Below, piece after piece: positions 12,701 to 24,419 of a stretch of 64,000 bases of DNA. How positions within the stretch are numbered: position 1 is the first letter of the stretch; the number at the start of each line of letters is the position of its first letter. Source of the DNA: Paraspadella gotoi (lineage: Eukaryota; Chaetognatha); assembly GCA_051294375.1 (NCBI GenBank), contig CM119269.1, forward strand, positions 15,873,370-15,937,369, in the 5' to 3' direction. Position numbers and translations under genes: made by a program. The notes below the pieces were generated by a model. The model searched no databases and was not told the origin of the DNA. It was given only the letters and a program-made list of their open reading frames with translations.

Positions 12701-14106
12701 TCGTAATAATGAGAGTCGTTTTTTTGGTTTGCCTAAAAAAAAGAAATAAGAGGAACCTTCGAGAACAATTTTTTTTCCCTGACAAAATGGCATCGTCAAC
12801 CGAAACGGCTAAGATTTCGGACTGATACGGAACGCCCATCCGTCACGCCAACGCCGAACGGAGCCACCGTCTCAAGGAACGGTCGTCCTGGTTACGGTTT
12901 TGTTTTTTGTATTCATTTTTCTCTTCGTCTTCGATTGTCTCGTCATAATTAAAGTGAGATTTAAAACATTAGGTCTTTTTTAATTATACTAATGCTACAG
13001 AACAGGAGAGCAATTATTCAATTAAGGATGAATATTAGATTATGTTAATGATTATTGTTCATTGATCAACTCTATCAGCGCCGACGCAATCAAAATCTTC
13101 GTCGTCAATACGTTTCGGCGGCGAGGAAGTCTACGGGAGAATCCACTTTAGAGGCAGAGGAAGGTAAGTTCGGGTGAGAAGAGAGGTTTGCCTTTAAAAC
13201 GACAGTTTCAAGTTTGTAGAATTAGTTTTACTAGTAAGTTTACACCGATGCTTTTGGTGAGTGAGGCTGAGAAAGTTCTGAAATTTAATTCGAAGCAATT
13301 ATAATCTGTTAACAGAAGGCTATCAAAATGCTGAATCACTCGCTAGTTTTAGAGCTTCGGAATCAAATCACATTGGACATCCCACTAACAATCATTCGAA
13401 AGATTTAAAGATTTCACGCGTATAAATGTACGACACCAGATTGACTGATTGATCGATTGATCATCGCCGTATTGATTATCGAAACAATTGACGGAGTCAG
13501 ACAGTTTCCGCGACGCCCAACGAACTCCGTTGTAGACGTTCCCCTCCTCTCTGCCGACGTAGACGACGCGCCCTCTAGACGCGGCGGCGACGACGACGAC
13601 GGACGTAATGGTGGACGGGATTTCGCACGTCTTCGGTCCCCAGGCGAGAGGTGAGGTTGCGGCAAGGGGCCAATGTGAAAACAAAAGATCTGGTCCGTTT
13701 GCAATTTTCAAAACTTTTCTAAAACCTCTCCGCAAAAATATTAAGAATATGTTAAACAAAATTTGCTTGATTTATAATTAATAAGTTTTATTTGGCAATT
13801 ATCCTTTTCTCACAAAAACCTAAGAAATGTAACGAAAATATTATAAAGGAGTTTCAATTTGCATTTATATTTGGTCGGGTTGTATATGGTAATTAGTTCA
13901 TTCGTGCATCTGGAATATGTCTCGTCTCACCCTCGTCCACAGCCCTCCCCCCGTCACCGCCTCATCGGGAGATCGTCTCTGGCAATCCGTCGGACGCCTC
14001 TTCGGATCCCAAGTTCCGCGCGGCGCCGCCAGAGTCTCAACGAACGCCAACCAAGCGACGCCCAGCGAAGGCGCCGCCTCGAGCGGCGCCCCCGTCGTTC
14101 TCAACG
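9738..14106 (+). repeat. Second copy of 2880-7159, indel-rich in its first 3 kb
   Basis: Exon by exon and intron by intron this matches 2880-7159. From 9738 to about 12900 it differs mainly by 1-base insertions and deletions spread evenly over exons and introns. From about 12940 to 14106 it is nearly identical to copy A. That profile fits a noisy gap-fill read joined to a good contig that overlaps the end of the previous one. Confidence 0.8.
9821..12006 (+). pseudogene. Frame-disrupted copy of the EGF/CBM14 gene
   Basis: All exons found at 2988-5069 recur here in order, ending with the CBM14 exon and its TGA at 12004. Many exons carry 1-base indels. For example, the GTGGATCCC of copy A is GTGATCCC here, and extra bases break the exon near 10150-10230 and the one near 10690-10930. 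Splice sites and introns are kept. Because introns carry indels at the same rate, I think this is an assembly artefact and not a decayed gene. Confidence 0.65.
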
Positions 14107-14926
14107 GGAGAATTCAGGCGCTATACGATGAAATTATGAGACAGGAATGACGGAGCGCAGGACTATGGGTTTTGCGAGAGGGTGAGGGGGAGAGAGAGAG
14201 AGGGGGGGACTATGGGGTCTTGCGAGAGGGTGAGGGAGAGAGAGAGAGAGAGGGGGGGGAACTATGGGGTCTTGCGAGAGGGTGAGGGGGAGAGAGAGAG
14301 AGAGAGAGAGAGAGATAGTTGTGCCGAATTCACTTTTTTTCCCATAGAAACAACGCCAGTCGCGACGCGACGTCCCGACAGTAATCGCAAGTCATTCGGC
14401 CAGGCGTCGGAAGTCAGTCTCGAACTCATGGACAGGTCGGAAGGAATTGGATAGTCTATTGCAAGGGGCGATCGTTATCCTTTCTCACGTGTCTACGGTT
14501 TGACCTTTAACATTTGGGTTTGTTTGTTTGTTTTTTTTGATAGTGGAAGTTTTAGCGGAGCCAATCCAGGAGGTTTAGACGACAACCACTTAAATGTCAT
14601 CGTTGGAAAAGGGTAACTTGACTCAAATATTCTTTTTTTTTACGAAGAGTAAGACGCCTTGGCGATTATTATTCTAATTATCTTACTCGAAAATAGTCTT
14701 GGTTATAATTCTCAGACCCGGCGCCGAAAACGCCCGCGATTCTCTCTTCGTCGACGACGCCGACTCCTTTGCCGAGGAACTGGAATCGACGGCGCCGACC
14801 GGCGTCGTGGAGCCGCTGCAATTCAGGGAAACGACGACGACGACGTCGACCGGGTTCATCGCCAACCAGGAAGACCCCAGCAAATACTACAGCATCGCCT
14901 ACACGGAGTACTACATGGACGATTGA
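12787..14926 (+). CDS. Small single-pass membrane protein, copy with the complete 3' end
   Basis: Exons 12787-about 12952, 13079-13163, 13497-13650, 13943-14181, 14348-14435, 14544-14612 and 14716-14926. Exon 1 has frame-breaking indels relative to the intact copy at 5855-6019, so the true protein is best read as that exon plus these. The first exons encode the Ser/Thr/Pro-rich head and the membrane segment. The last three encode an acidic tail (SLFVDDADSFAEELES) ending in a Tyr-rich tip (DPSKYYSIAYTEYYMDD). Junction phases 2, 1, 2, 2 are consistent throughout. Exon 4, however, contains an in-frame TGA at 14148-14150 after IMRQE, and the phase only fits if that codon is read through. The protein therefore either ends there or is extended by about 130 residues. 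I do not recognise the family. Confidence 0.55.
14160..14316 (+). repeat. Minisatellite covering an exon end and splice donor
   Basis: Three tandem units of about 50 bp, each with ACTATGGG, CTTGCGAGAG and GGTGAGGG, followed by (GA)n. Each unit carries the same possible 5' splice site, GAGAGG|GTGAGG. Confidence 0.8.
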
Positions 14927-15328
14927 TGGAGTGGTTTGTCAACGCCTGCAGGTGGAGGCGATGACGGTTACATGGTTGACAATACACAATACATTTTAAC
15001 GTTTCACTTAAGACATCTCATTTTCTTTTTTTTACTTATCACGAAATTATAACTATATTGACGCTTATGTGACCGTTGCGAAATTATATATTGAAATGTT
15101 AAATGTATTACATAATACCCATTAACTGTGCTTTTTTTTCGCCCTTAATGAGAAATTACAAAGAAAATTTTTTATTCAAATATATCCACAACGAATCAAG
15201 ATTCGTACATAGCGTGACATTAAATGCAGATTCTGGCAAATCTGAAACGACATAAATTTCTCCCAAGCCAATCCCGGATCTAACTAAGCTCGCTCGCTCC
15301 GAATCAAGAAATAATTCGCTTATCAAAG

Positions 15329-17071
15329 TCAACGTTGCGAAATTCGTTGTAAAATAAGCGCCAAAAGACAAAACAGCATCACAGGCGATGAATGAAGAAT
15401 CCCGGAACAACCTGAGAGAAATTATGCGTTTTAATTTAATTTTGTTTTTTTACAATTTAAGAACTACAAGAACAACTAATAATGAGTTTATGGATCAACA
15501 AAGATCCTTTAACAATACATCTATCTATAAATTGATAGTATTTTTTAAAATTTTTTAAAATTTATTATTTTGGTTGTATCAATTTCACTTTTTACTGTAG
15601 AACAGTTTCATTTCATTTACCGGCTATAACGTTCGACTCTCCAACTCCGTCCATCCCGATCTCGTAGTCGCCGCAGTATCCGTTGAGGATCGGCTGGGCG
15701 TGTATGCCACGTCTGGACAAGAGGATAGATGGAATGATTGAGTTTAGAAAGTAACAAAGTGATTATTCGTAACATTTTTTCTGACCTAATCAGGTTGCAT
15801 CTCATCTGGTCCAAACGAAACTGAGCGTCGTCGCTGTTGTTGAAGTGCCTGACCGAAAGAAATTATTAAACAAGCTTAATAATTAGTTAAATACCAAATG
15901 TTAAATTTAATATTGATAGCCTTTTTACCTGGCGGACCACAGCCTCTCGGCGACCGCGGAGGCACGCGGCCATAGCCTTGGGATAATGTTTGATCCGTCA
16001 GCGTACTCTGCCCAAAGAGACGCTTCGCCGCCCAAGACTAGTCCCTTCTGTTCTTCGGTCCCTGAGACGGAAATGTCGAAAGAGTGACGCTGAGAAGGCC
16101 GAGCGCTGACTTTGCAGACTTTGTCAGAGTCAATTCTCTATAGTCTATATGACAAAAATGACAGTGGAGAAACAGCTGAGCTAAGCTAGGAAAAGATAAG
16201 AGACATAAGATAAGATAAGATAAGATAATATTGAGACATTCACTTCTTACTTTCCTAATATTACAATTAACATTTCATTTTCACTGTTCCACTCCCTATT
16301 ACGCCATCCCCGCCACTCATCTTCATCTTCCACACTCCCCCGTCACCTTCGAAATCGTGCGGATCGCACTCGTAATACTTCTTCCAGTCTTGTCCGTAAG
16401 ATATGATGTTGAGATACCAACAGGCGGAGAGGATCGTCCGGTATCCCTCGCGCGTCAAGTTGGCCGTCGTGTCGGTCCACTTGGGCAAAATGTCCCAGAC
16501 GGACGGATCTTGCCAGACCTCGATGGCAACGTTGTTCTTTTCCAGCTGGATGGAGTCGAAGGGGCTCGAAACTTTTTAAACTTTCTTTTTATACAGAGAT
16601 AATAATTATTTCTTTCCAATGGTTTTCTATCCTTTTTCCTCTCTTTCTCGCTCCTTTTATCTTGATCCTTTCTCCTTTTATTCATTGTTGTCATGTTTTT
16701 TTTTCTGAAATCTTTATCCCTTTTCTTCTATTCTTGTTTTCTTACCAGCTTTCTCGACACACTTCTCACAACCTTTATACTTTCCCTTTCTCTCTCATTC
16801 TTCGCTTCTCTCTCTCAATGTCTCTCACTTTCTCCCTATCACTTTCATTTTCATTTATCATTTAAATTTTATATTTTCAGCGACCAACCTCAACATTATT
16901 GTCGACGACGTCTTGCCAAACGACGAACTTCTTCCCCTCTTTCTTGATCGACTGCAGCAGACGGTTGCTGTAATACTGCTGCAGTTTGTCCATGTTGTCT
17001 CCCATGCCGCGGGATTGCATGAAGGCGGAAATGTTGGGGCTAGAACGCCTAAGAACGGAGGAAGGCGTGAC

Positions 17072-17112
<41 letters not shown>

Positions 17113-20033
17113 ACCAACAATCGTAATAAACCTCATCCATCCCCAAGTGCACGTAAGGATCGGGAAAGACTGAATAGACTTCGTTAAACAATTTCTTCAT
17201 GAAATCGTAAGTCGTCTCTAGAGTCGGATTGATAATCTCGGCCGGACCTATGGACGAAGGAATAATTTTNNNNNNNNNNACTGTCTCTTCAAAAACAATT
17301 AAAAGAAAATTTCAATTAATAGGACCTAAATTAGCAAAAGTTTCGAAACGAAAACTTAAAACATCGGTTTGAACAAATACAACAACGACAACTCAGATAT
17401 CATCAATCATCATCCGTACCGTGAAAAGTGTAGTTGGCCGTGTAAGGTTTTCCGTCGGCCCAGCACGGGGTGATGAGATAAGGGTGTGACTTGCCCCAAG
17501 AGTCCGTATGACCCGGGGTGTCAAACTCGGGAATCACGCGAATTCCACGAAGCCGCGCGTATTCGATAACCTGAAATTGATCGTTGGCGATTTAAATGAT
17601 TGGTGATTCAAGTGATTGGTGATTCGTTCCAGTTTCTCGCTATATATATATTTAATATCGTTTCGAATCATGTTTTGAAACTTTTTTACTTTCCTACCTT
17701 TTGTACGTCCTCCGGCGTGTAAACGTGCTTTGGAGTGTAAGCTCCTTTTTCGGCAAGTTCCGGCATTCCGACCTGGTAAGTTGAGATAAAGACATCCAGG
17801 ATGACAGAGAACTCAAAAAGTAATTGCTGGAAAAGCTAAAAGCTAACCAACTGAATGGGAAACGACTGATCATCGACGACGTGCCAGTGGAACACGTTGA
17901 ACTTGTTATAGGCCATCGCGTCCAAGTTGGCGAAGATGATGGATAGAGGCTGGAAGTGGCGCGCCGTGTCGATCAGCAAGCCTCGGTGGCGGAATCTAGA
18001 AAAAAGAGTGAAAAATTAAAAAAGGGAACCGAACTTATACTTTTAAATAATTCAATCAATTGCTTCACCTCGGATAATCTGCTATCGTCTGTTTGTTAGC
18101 TACGAAATTCCAACCATCTTTCAAGTAAACAACTTGGGAAAACGTTTCCAGACCTGAGATGGTGCAAAGTATCGTTTTTTTATTGTACGGAATGAACTGC
18201 GCAACTCAACATCATAAATGTCATTTTTTAGTTGTTTTTTAGATCAGAATGACCTCTGAGCACGCCCCAAATCGAATTGGCTTTTAGCGTCGACGTTGGA
18301 GAATTGACTTCCAGTTTGTAAGATTCGTCCGAATCCAACGAAGGATATTTTTCGCAATCTCTTTACCACAACAATACAAAAAATATGATTAGGTTTTAAT
18401 TTAGTTATAGTTTTTCCGTGACACGTATGCACTATGTAGAAAAGTTTAATCGTGACATATTTTGTATCACGGGTAACCAAATCTGATATATTGATTCATC
18501 TAAATCTAATCAATGGTCGGTACCCGTCGACGTCGATGTGCAGCTCTTTAATTGCTCCTGAAGCGCTGGCATCTGACCCGGCTTGAAAATTGGAAGGTCG
18601 CGCGAAAATTATTTTCTGTTAAAATTTGAAAATTCCATCAAATGTTTAAAAATACAGAAAATATTGTTTCAGATATTATGATTAAATAATACGTAGTTAA
18701 TCCGGAAATATCGGTTTACTGTCTGTCCAAAGTGGAAACACAAAAATCCAAGGAAGAGATAGACATCACTCCCATCTTCCGAAAGCTCACGACTGTGGCG
18801 GCATATTCACACCGTCTCACATCCAGTATTGTTCGGCCAAACCCATTGGCTCAGAGGGGGAACGCACCATCCCAAGCGTTGCGTTCAAATCCATGGTCCT
18901 AACGACTTCCCTCATGAGTTGGCAAAGCGAGACCGTCGTAGAGTAACCGCTCCAGTGACAGAAGGCGTCACTGAGGGTCAGAAGCCCCCACAGTGAGTCA
19001 CCCCATCCCAATGGGTATCACAGGCGACCCGGCAGTTGCCATACGACACTGATTGTTCTCACCTGATATCTTTCGATCGCTCGGTCCACGACGTCGCAAT
19101 CCAGATTCGCTTCGATCTCAAAGGCCGATGGAGTCAAGGAGAAGACGGTCTCGTTGTCTCTTTCCAGTTTTTGCGGCGCCGGCCAGGGCGAGCCCGGAGG
19201 CGCCCTCTCTCCCTTGAAAATAATACAATTGTTTTATAAATTGTTTTTTTTCAGGAGTCGGTGGAACAAAGGATACACTAAGACTGGTTGTAAAGTTTAT
19301 CAAATAATGGATCAATTTTAAATCACTGCTGACCAGTCATCACGGCTGACGGCCAAGATCCAAAAGTCAGAGACAAAAGATCAAATCGAAAGTTTTAAAA
19401 ACATAAAACAAATATTAAAAGGTGAGACGAAAATTAGAGTCAGCCTCAAAGACGATAAAACTTGGAAGGAGACAAAACTTGGTGGAAAGAATGAAGGTGA
19501 CAAAGGCTGAGCCTGGGCGGAATGACAAATCCATTGCTTTCTATTAAACTTCCGAGTTCCCGATTTGTTCTATGGATCAAGATTGATTACCATCATGCCA
19601 TCATTTTTAAGTATAAAATAAGGATAAGAAATGCTATATTGCGTACACAAGATATCCTTTTATCAAACAATCAAATAATCAAATATTTGTTTCCCCGCGC
19701 CAAGATTTTTTTATTGCTCTTTGTAGCTCTCTTTTTTGCAAATCTTAGTCAAATCTCAAATGCTTACAATAAGTATAATGGTATTATTGTCAGCAATTGA
19801 AAATACGGGTGGTCGCAAAGCCGCAACCACTATAGTAAAAGATAAAAACTCAGTAACCGGATGTACGTAAATTCGTAAGGGCTTTAAAGGACTTAAAAGA
19901 AACAACCATCTTTTACCTCCAATGGCTGTGGAACAACAATGTAGGTGATGTAGCAGTCTACATTTCTTTTCCAAATAATGAGGCAACATAAGAACGCGAC
20001 GAAAAACTGATCTTTTTCGAAAGAGCGCGCCAT
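15329..20033 (-). CDS. Beta-N-acetylhexosaminidase, GH20 family
   Basis: Fifteen minus-strand exons, in order: 19917-20033, 19063-19212, 18524-18615, 18254-18360, 18069-18153, 17848-17995, 17698-17772, 17420-17570, 17115-17247, 16885-17048, 16347-16571, 15929-16061, 15786-15848, 15621-15712, 15329-15411. They give about 605 aa, near the family's usual 530-600. Residues 1-25 contain a hydrophobic signal or anchor ([12 protein letters not shown]). The GH20b N-terminal domain comes next (ERYQ, IFARPSN). The catalytic barrel has [47 protein letters not shown], the catalytic Asp-Glu in [11 protein letters not shown], then [12 protein letters not shown] and [10 protein letters not shown]. The enzyme removes terminal GlcNAc/GalNAc from glycans or chitin oligomers, in lysosomes or outside the cell. 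Exon 14 can end at its donor (CCG|GTAAAT) or read through to TGA at 15613 (about 580 aa). The spliced form gains a hydrophobic C-terminal tail. A 10-N gap lies in one intron. Confidence 0.93.
18795..19035 (+). repeat. Dispersed repeat family A
   Basis: About 240 bp, strongly similar to 30834-31092 (blocks ATTGGCTCAGAGGGGGAAC, GGCAAAGCGAGACCGTC, CATCCCAATGGG, ATCACAGGC). It lies in the second intron of the hexosaminidase gene. The length and conservation fit a SINE-like non-autonomous element. Confidence 0.75.
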
Positions 20034-20484
20034 TGCTTTGAATTAAGTTATTCTGTAAAGTATGTCAATTATTTACCAAATTTGGTGTTTTCCATGAAGG
20101 AATGTTATTTATCTTTTTACTGCCCACATAAAATTTTTTACCTCGATTATTGACGCAAACTCGAGGCTATACGAAATTTAATATCAAAACGAAAAACGAA
20201 AAAAATTCAGCGGAAACTGAATCAGAATGGATAAAGAAAAGATTTTGCAAATAGAATAAGAGAAAAGATTGAAGTTGGATAAGAGAGATGAGAGCGATTC
20301 GGCGGCCGAGGAGGAGGAAGCGCAAATCCAGGGGACAAGGGCGAAAGTGTGAAGCGATGCCAAATCTTGTGATCGACCGAGACTCGTCACCAGGTTTTGG
20401 TCGGTCGGCGATGTGATCCAGATTTGGACGGAGACATTTGAAAACCAAATTATATATACAGTTGCGGATTAAATGTTGAACAAG

Positions 20485-20614
<130 letters not shown>

Positions 20615-22474
20615 TATGAGTTATGCGCCGTTAGTTCTCTCAGAAAAAAGTCAGTTTGCTTATCTGCCCAAATCGCAAGGGAGGGTAAGTTCGCTAGATC
20701 TCCTCACGCGGTCGAGAAAATCCGAGAAACTCGGGTGAGGCGAACCTCTTCACAAGAGAACGAAACCAGCGGTTCACAACTTCACACTGGAATATAAATG
20801 CCGATCTTGGTATAAAACAAACACATATAAGGGAAACATTATTCTCTTCTTTAGAGATATTGCATTCAAGAAAATTATCTTCTTGGAAAGAAAGTTCTTA
20901 TCACCAGAAGATAAGATCAATTCCATCAAGCATAACAAATTGTTGCAGGTTTTGGCTTTGTAGTATTAATCAAATCTTTATAAATTTTCGTCATACAACT
21001 TTCGAATCTTGGGAAACGAACAATACAAAATCGAAATGGCATTAAATCTAAACGAGATTAGCGAACGGTCAAAAATATGAAGGATCGAGATTGTCCCGGG
21101 GTAAACCAATTTTCACGTCTCTAATCTTATTCCTGGCTCATATAATTTAATGTTGGATATTTTTAAGTACTACGTACTACTTACTGCAAATGAAAGCCGA
21201 AAGAATTTTGGTCAGATTTTCACAGTACACGAAGGAAATTGTATCCATAATACAATAATTGCCTGATAATTTTATATAAATAAGCTAAGCTAATTAGAAA
21301 AAGAAAGAGAAAAAGAGAATTGTTTCATCAAAAGAGGCTTTTGAATTCCTAATGCAGCCTTTTTATCTTTGCTTTGTCATTCAAAAAAATGTGTTTGATA
21401 AAGAGAGACAGTCTTCGCAAACTTTCGCCTACATTTCATAAATTGTATTTGCTTGCCTTGATCTTTATTAATAAAATCAAATTTAAAAACTCTTTAAATT
21501 ACAATTAATATTCATATCGATATAAATACATCACAGGACATAAACAATATACGTAACTCGTACAGGTGAGCGAGTGAGCCGGAATTATAAAAATTAAAAA
21601 TTAAGAGTTACAATAATGTCTCTATCTTTCTCTTTCTCTCTCGCAGCTATCGTCGTTCTCTTCCGCATCGTTGTGTCCACAGTTTTATCGTTTTTACACC
21701 AAAGTTAAGTGAGTTTGTTCTGAACACCTCCAAATATAAAACACTAACGAAGTGATCTAAACATTATAATTATTTCTTTCGTTGCCCAATCTTAACTTTT
21801 CGTCTTGTTTTTTTCCATTTTTAAACTCGACTTTTGACCACGAGCCGGCGTTCAAATTTTAAAGCTTATCCTAGTCTAAATCCTGAGTTTCGAACCCCGA
21901 CCCTTTTTAACGCGTAATATTTGAGAGCCTTCCAAATTTAATCAGGTGATGTATTAAATTATGAATTTTTTAAAAAAAATTTAGTGTTGATTGTTCAATG
22001 TTCATTTAATCAACTTTTGACGAACTAAAAATTGTTTTAAGAGGAAAGGTCATTCAGCATAACAATACGTAATCATTGATGTGTTAGAGCTAATATATCG
22101 AGAAATACATTATAGTCATCAGTAATCGCAAAAAAATAAGTTCTTATTTATATGTAAACATTCCGTTTTCAATAATTTTTTTTAAATGGGTAAATAACAA
22201 AATTGTTAAGTTTAAAGATTAGTTTTTTAATCTGATTGTTAAAAAATTCTAGGTAAGAAGTTAAAACACGGTAAGGGATAATTTAAAAGGGGAGAATTAA
22301 ACAATTAATCTTGTTACTCTGTTGGTTTTCCAGTCATGAACAAAATCTTCAGTTAAATAGATGGTAAAGAAATTCGAGCTACAATGAATCTACACTGAAT
22401 TTGAAGAGTTGCAGCCTAAACGACTGCAATAATATTGAATTAAAAATTTGATTAGCAATCTTAAAAACATTTGT

Positions 22475-22600
22475 AAAATGTAATAGAGAGACATTTTGAT
22501 AAACGCATTCCAGTTAGAAAGAATTCAGGGTTAAAGTTTAAAAACGTTTCATTTTCAAGGTTACAAGTTGAAATTTAAAAATGTCTCTCTATTACATTTT
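22475..22600. repeat. Perfect 23-bp inverted repeat
   Basis: AATGTAATAGAGAGACATT near 22478 is repeated as its exact reverse complement near 22579, with about 80 bp between. Arms plus flanking T/A extend to 23 bp. It could fold into a hairpin or be the ends of a tiny MITE. Confidence 0.7.
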
Positions 22601-23517
22601 TCTAATTCAGTAATAAAAAATTCATAAAAAATATCATATGGATTGGCCTTTTCGTTTGACCTGCAACTCTTCAGATAGGTTTCTTTTATTTTATATTATA
22701 ATTAAAACCGATATAAAATGGGGGAGAATGCATCAAATGCTTAAAGTGGATACATTTTCGGAATCGCCAGGAGCTCAGCTTTCTGAATTTGTACTCCATT
22801 TCAGCCTATTTTGAAGTTGAATTGAATGTCCCTTTTTCTTAAAAAATAATGTCTACGGGAAGACTGTCTGACTGATAATGTCTCGATAATTTTCTTTAAA
22901 AATGATCTGATATCATTTAAAATTAAATTTGTCTTTTTTGTTTTATAAAGCTTTGGCTGACTCACTACTTTTTTTTGTATCACCACTGCCTGCATTTCTT
23001 ATAAAAATTGCAAAACGAAGCCTTTTCTTGGAGAGGACCAAAGGTGAACAAGATTTCGTTAAATAACAAAGTCAAAAAACCTTTGATCGATTGAAGAATT
23101 ATGACTCTAAATAAAATAAATGACCTAATTTCTTTTTATTCATTTTTTCTTTATTTCTCCAAGGCTGCAGTCTCAAAAAACCCGTTGTGGCCATCGACTT
23201 AAAATGAAAAATGAAAAGTTAATTGAACAAGTTTGAGCAAACAAAGTCGGATCTGCCCTAAATCTTTATTGGTAATAAAATAATTAATAATTAATTAATT
23301 AATATTTATTTAATTCAAGTTAATTAATTAATTAGTTAATTAAATAATTAACTTGATATGAAATGTTTGTTTTCATTGATTAATTGACTGATTAATTAAT
23401 AATTTATTATTAATTGACTAATTGATTTATTAACTGATTAATTATTTGATTAATTTATACATCTTGCACTTATATTTAATATATAAAGAAAAAGAAGCAT
23501 AATCAATTAGTGAAACA

Positions 23518-23817
23518 GGTTCTTTGTTTTTTTCCATTTAAACTCATTTCTTCTCAAACGATTCCATCGAAACTTTATTTCCAGCTTAATCACACACTTT
23601 CCTACCCACATACAAAATTTCAGGTGAATTGCCCCATCCACTCACGAGTAATTGGTGTTCAAATAATGAAATATATTTTTTTGTTTTTTCTATTTAAACT
23701 CATTTCCACTCGGACGATTCCATCGAAACTTCATATCCGACTCAATCACACACTTCCTTAACCGCATACAAAATTTCATTTTAATCCATCCATCCAATCA
23801 CGAGTAATTGGTGTTTT
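23518..23817. repeat. Tandem duplication, about 150-bp units
   Basis: Two head-to-tail units share blocks such as ATTTAAACTCATTTC, CGATTCCATCGAAACTT, CATACAAAATTTCA and TCACGAGTAATTGGTGTT. They are followed by a GGACGGAC-type simple repeat. Confidence 0.75.
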
Positions 23818-24419
23818 TTGTTAAGGTGGGACGGACGGACGGACGGATGGATGGACAACAGACAGACGGACAGACAGACGGATGGACGGACATCGTTTTT
23901 TTTGTGCATAATTTATCAAAATTTGACATCCTGACTTGATATGAGTTAATGCCCGACAAGATTGAGGGGACGGACCGACGGACCGACAAAGTGAATTATA
24001 GAGTCGGGATCTGCTTATAAGCAGACCGACTAAAAACTACTGCTGAGAGAGAGAGAGTGAGAGTTTAAAGACGACGTTTTTTTTTCTCTGTCGCTCTCGC
24101 CAAACTGAGTGCACTGCACTGGACCAACGATCGCGCGATTTATTTTGAATGCGGTTTTGTTAATCGCGCGATACATCATTAGAAAATATTTAACAATCGC
24201 CTTTTTCTTGGATCTTTTTAGAATATGAAAATAAACTCGAGTTTTTTACTGACAAAACAACGGACAACGGTTAACCAAGGAAAAAGACATTATCTTGTTA
24301 ACGTTCTTTATTGATTTTTTCATTGATATTATTTTGATCGTCCTCAACTTTGCCCAGTTTTTCAAGTTTTGGTTTTTTTTTTTTTTTTTTTAACCTAGTT
24401 GTTTGTGGAAGAACAGAGG

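Noticed and set aside
23280-23460. TTAATTAA-rich stretch as a possible origin or CRISPR-like array
   Set aside because: Irregular spacing and no constant repeat/spacer structure; simple AT repeat.
23830-23900. GGACGGAC run as possible telomere-like repeat
   Set aside because: The unit is not constant and it is internal; ordinary microsatellite.
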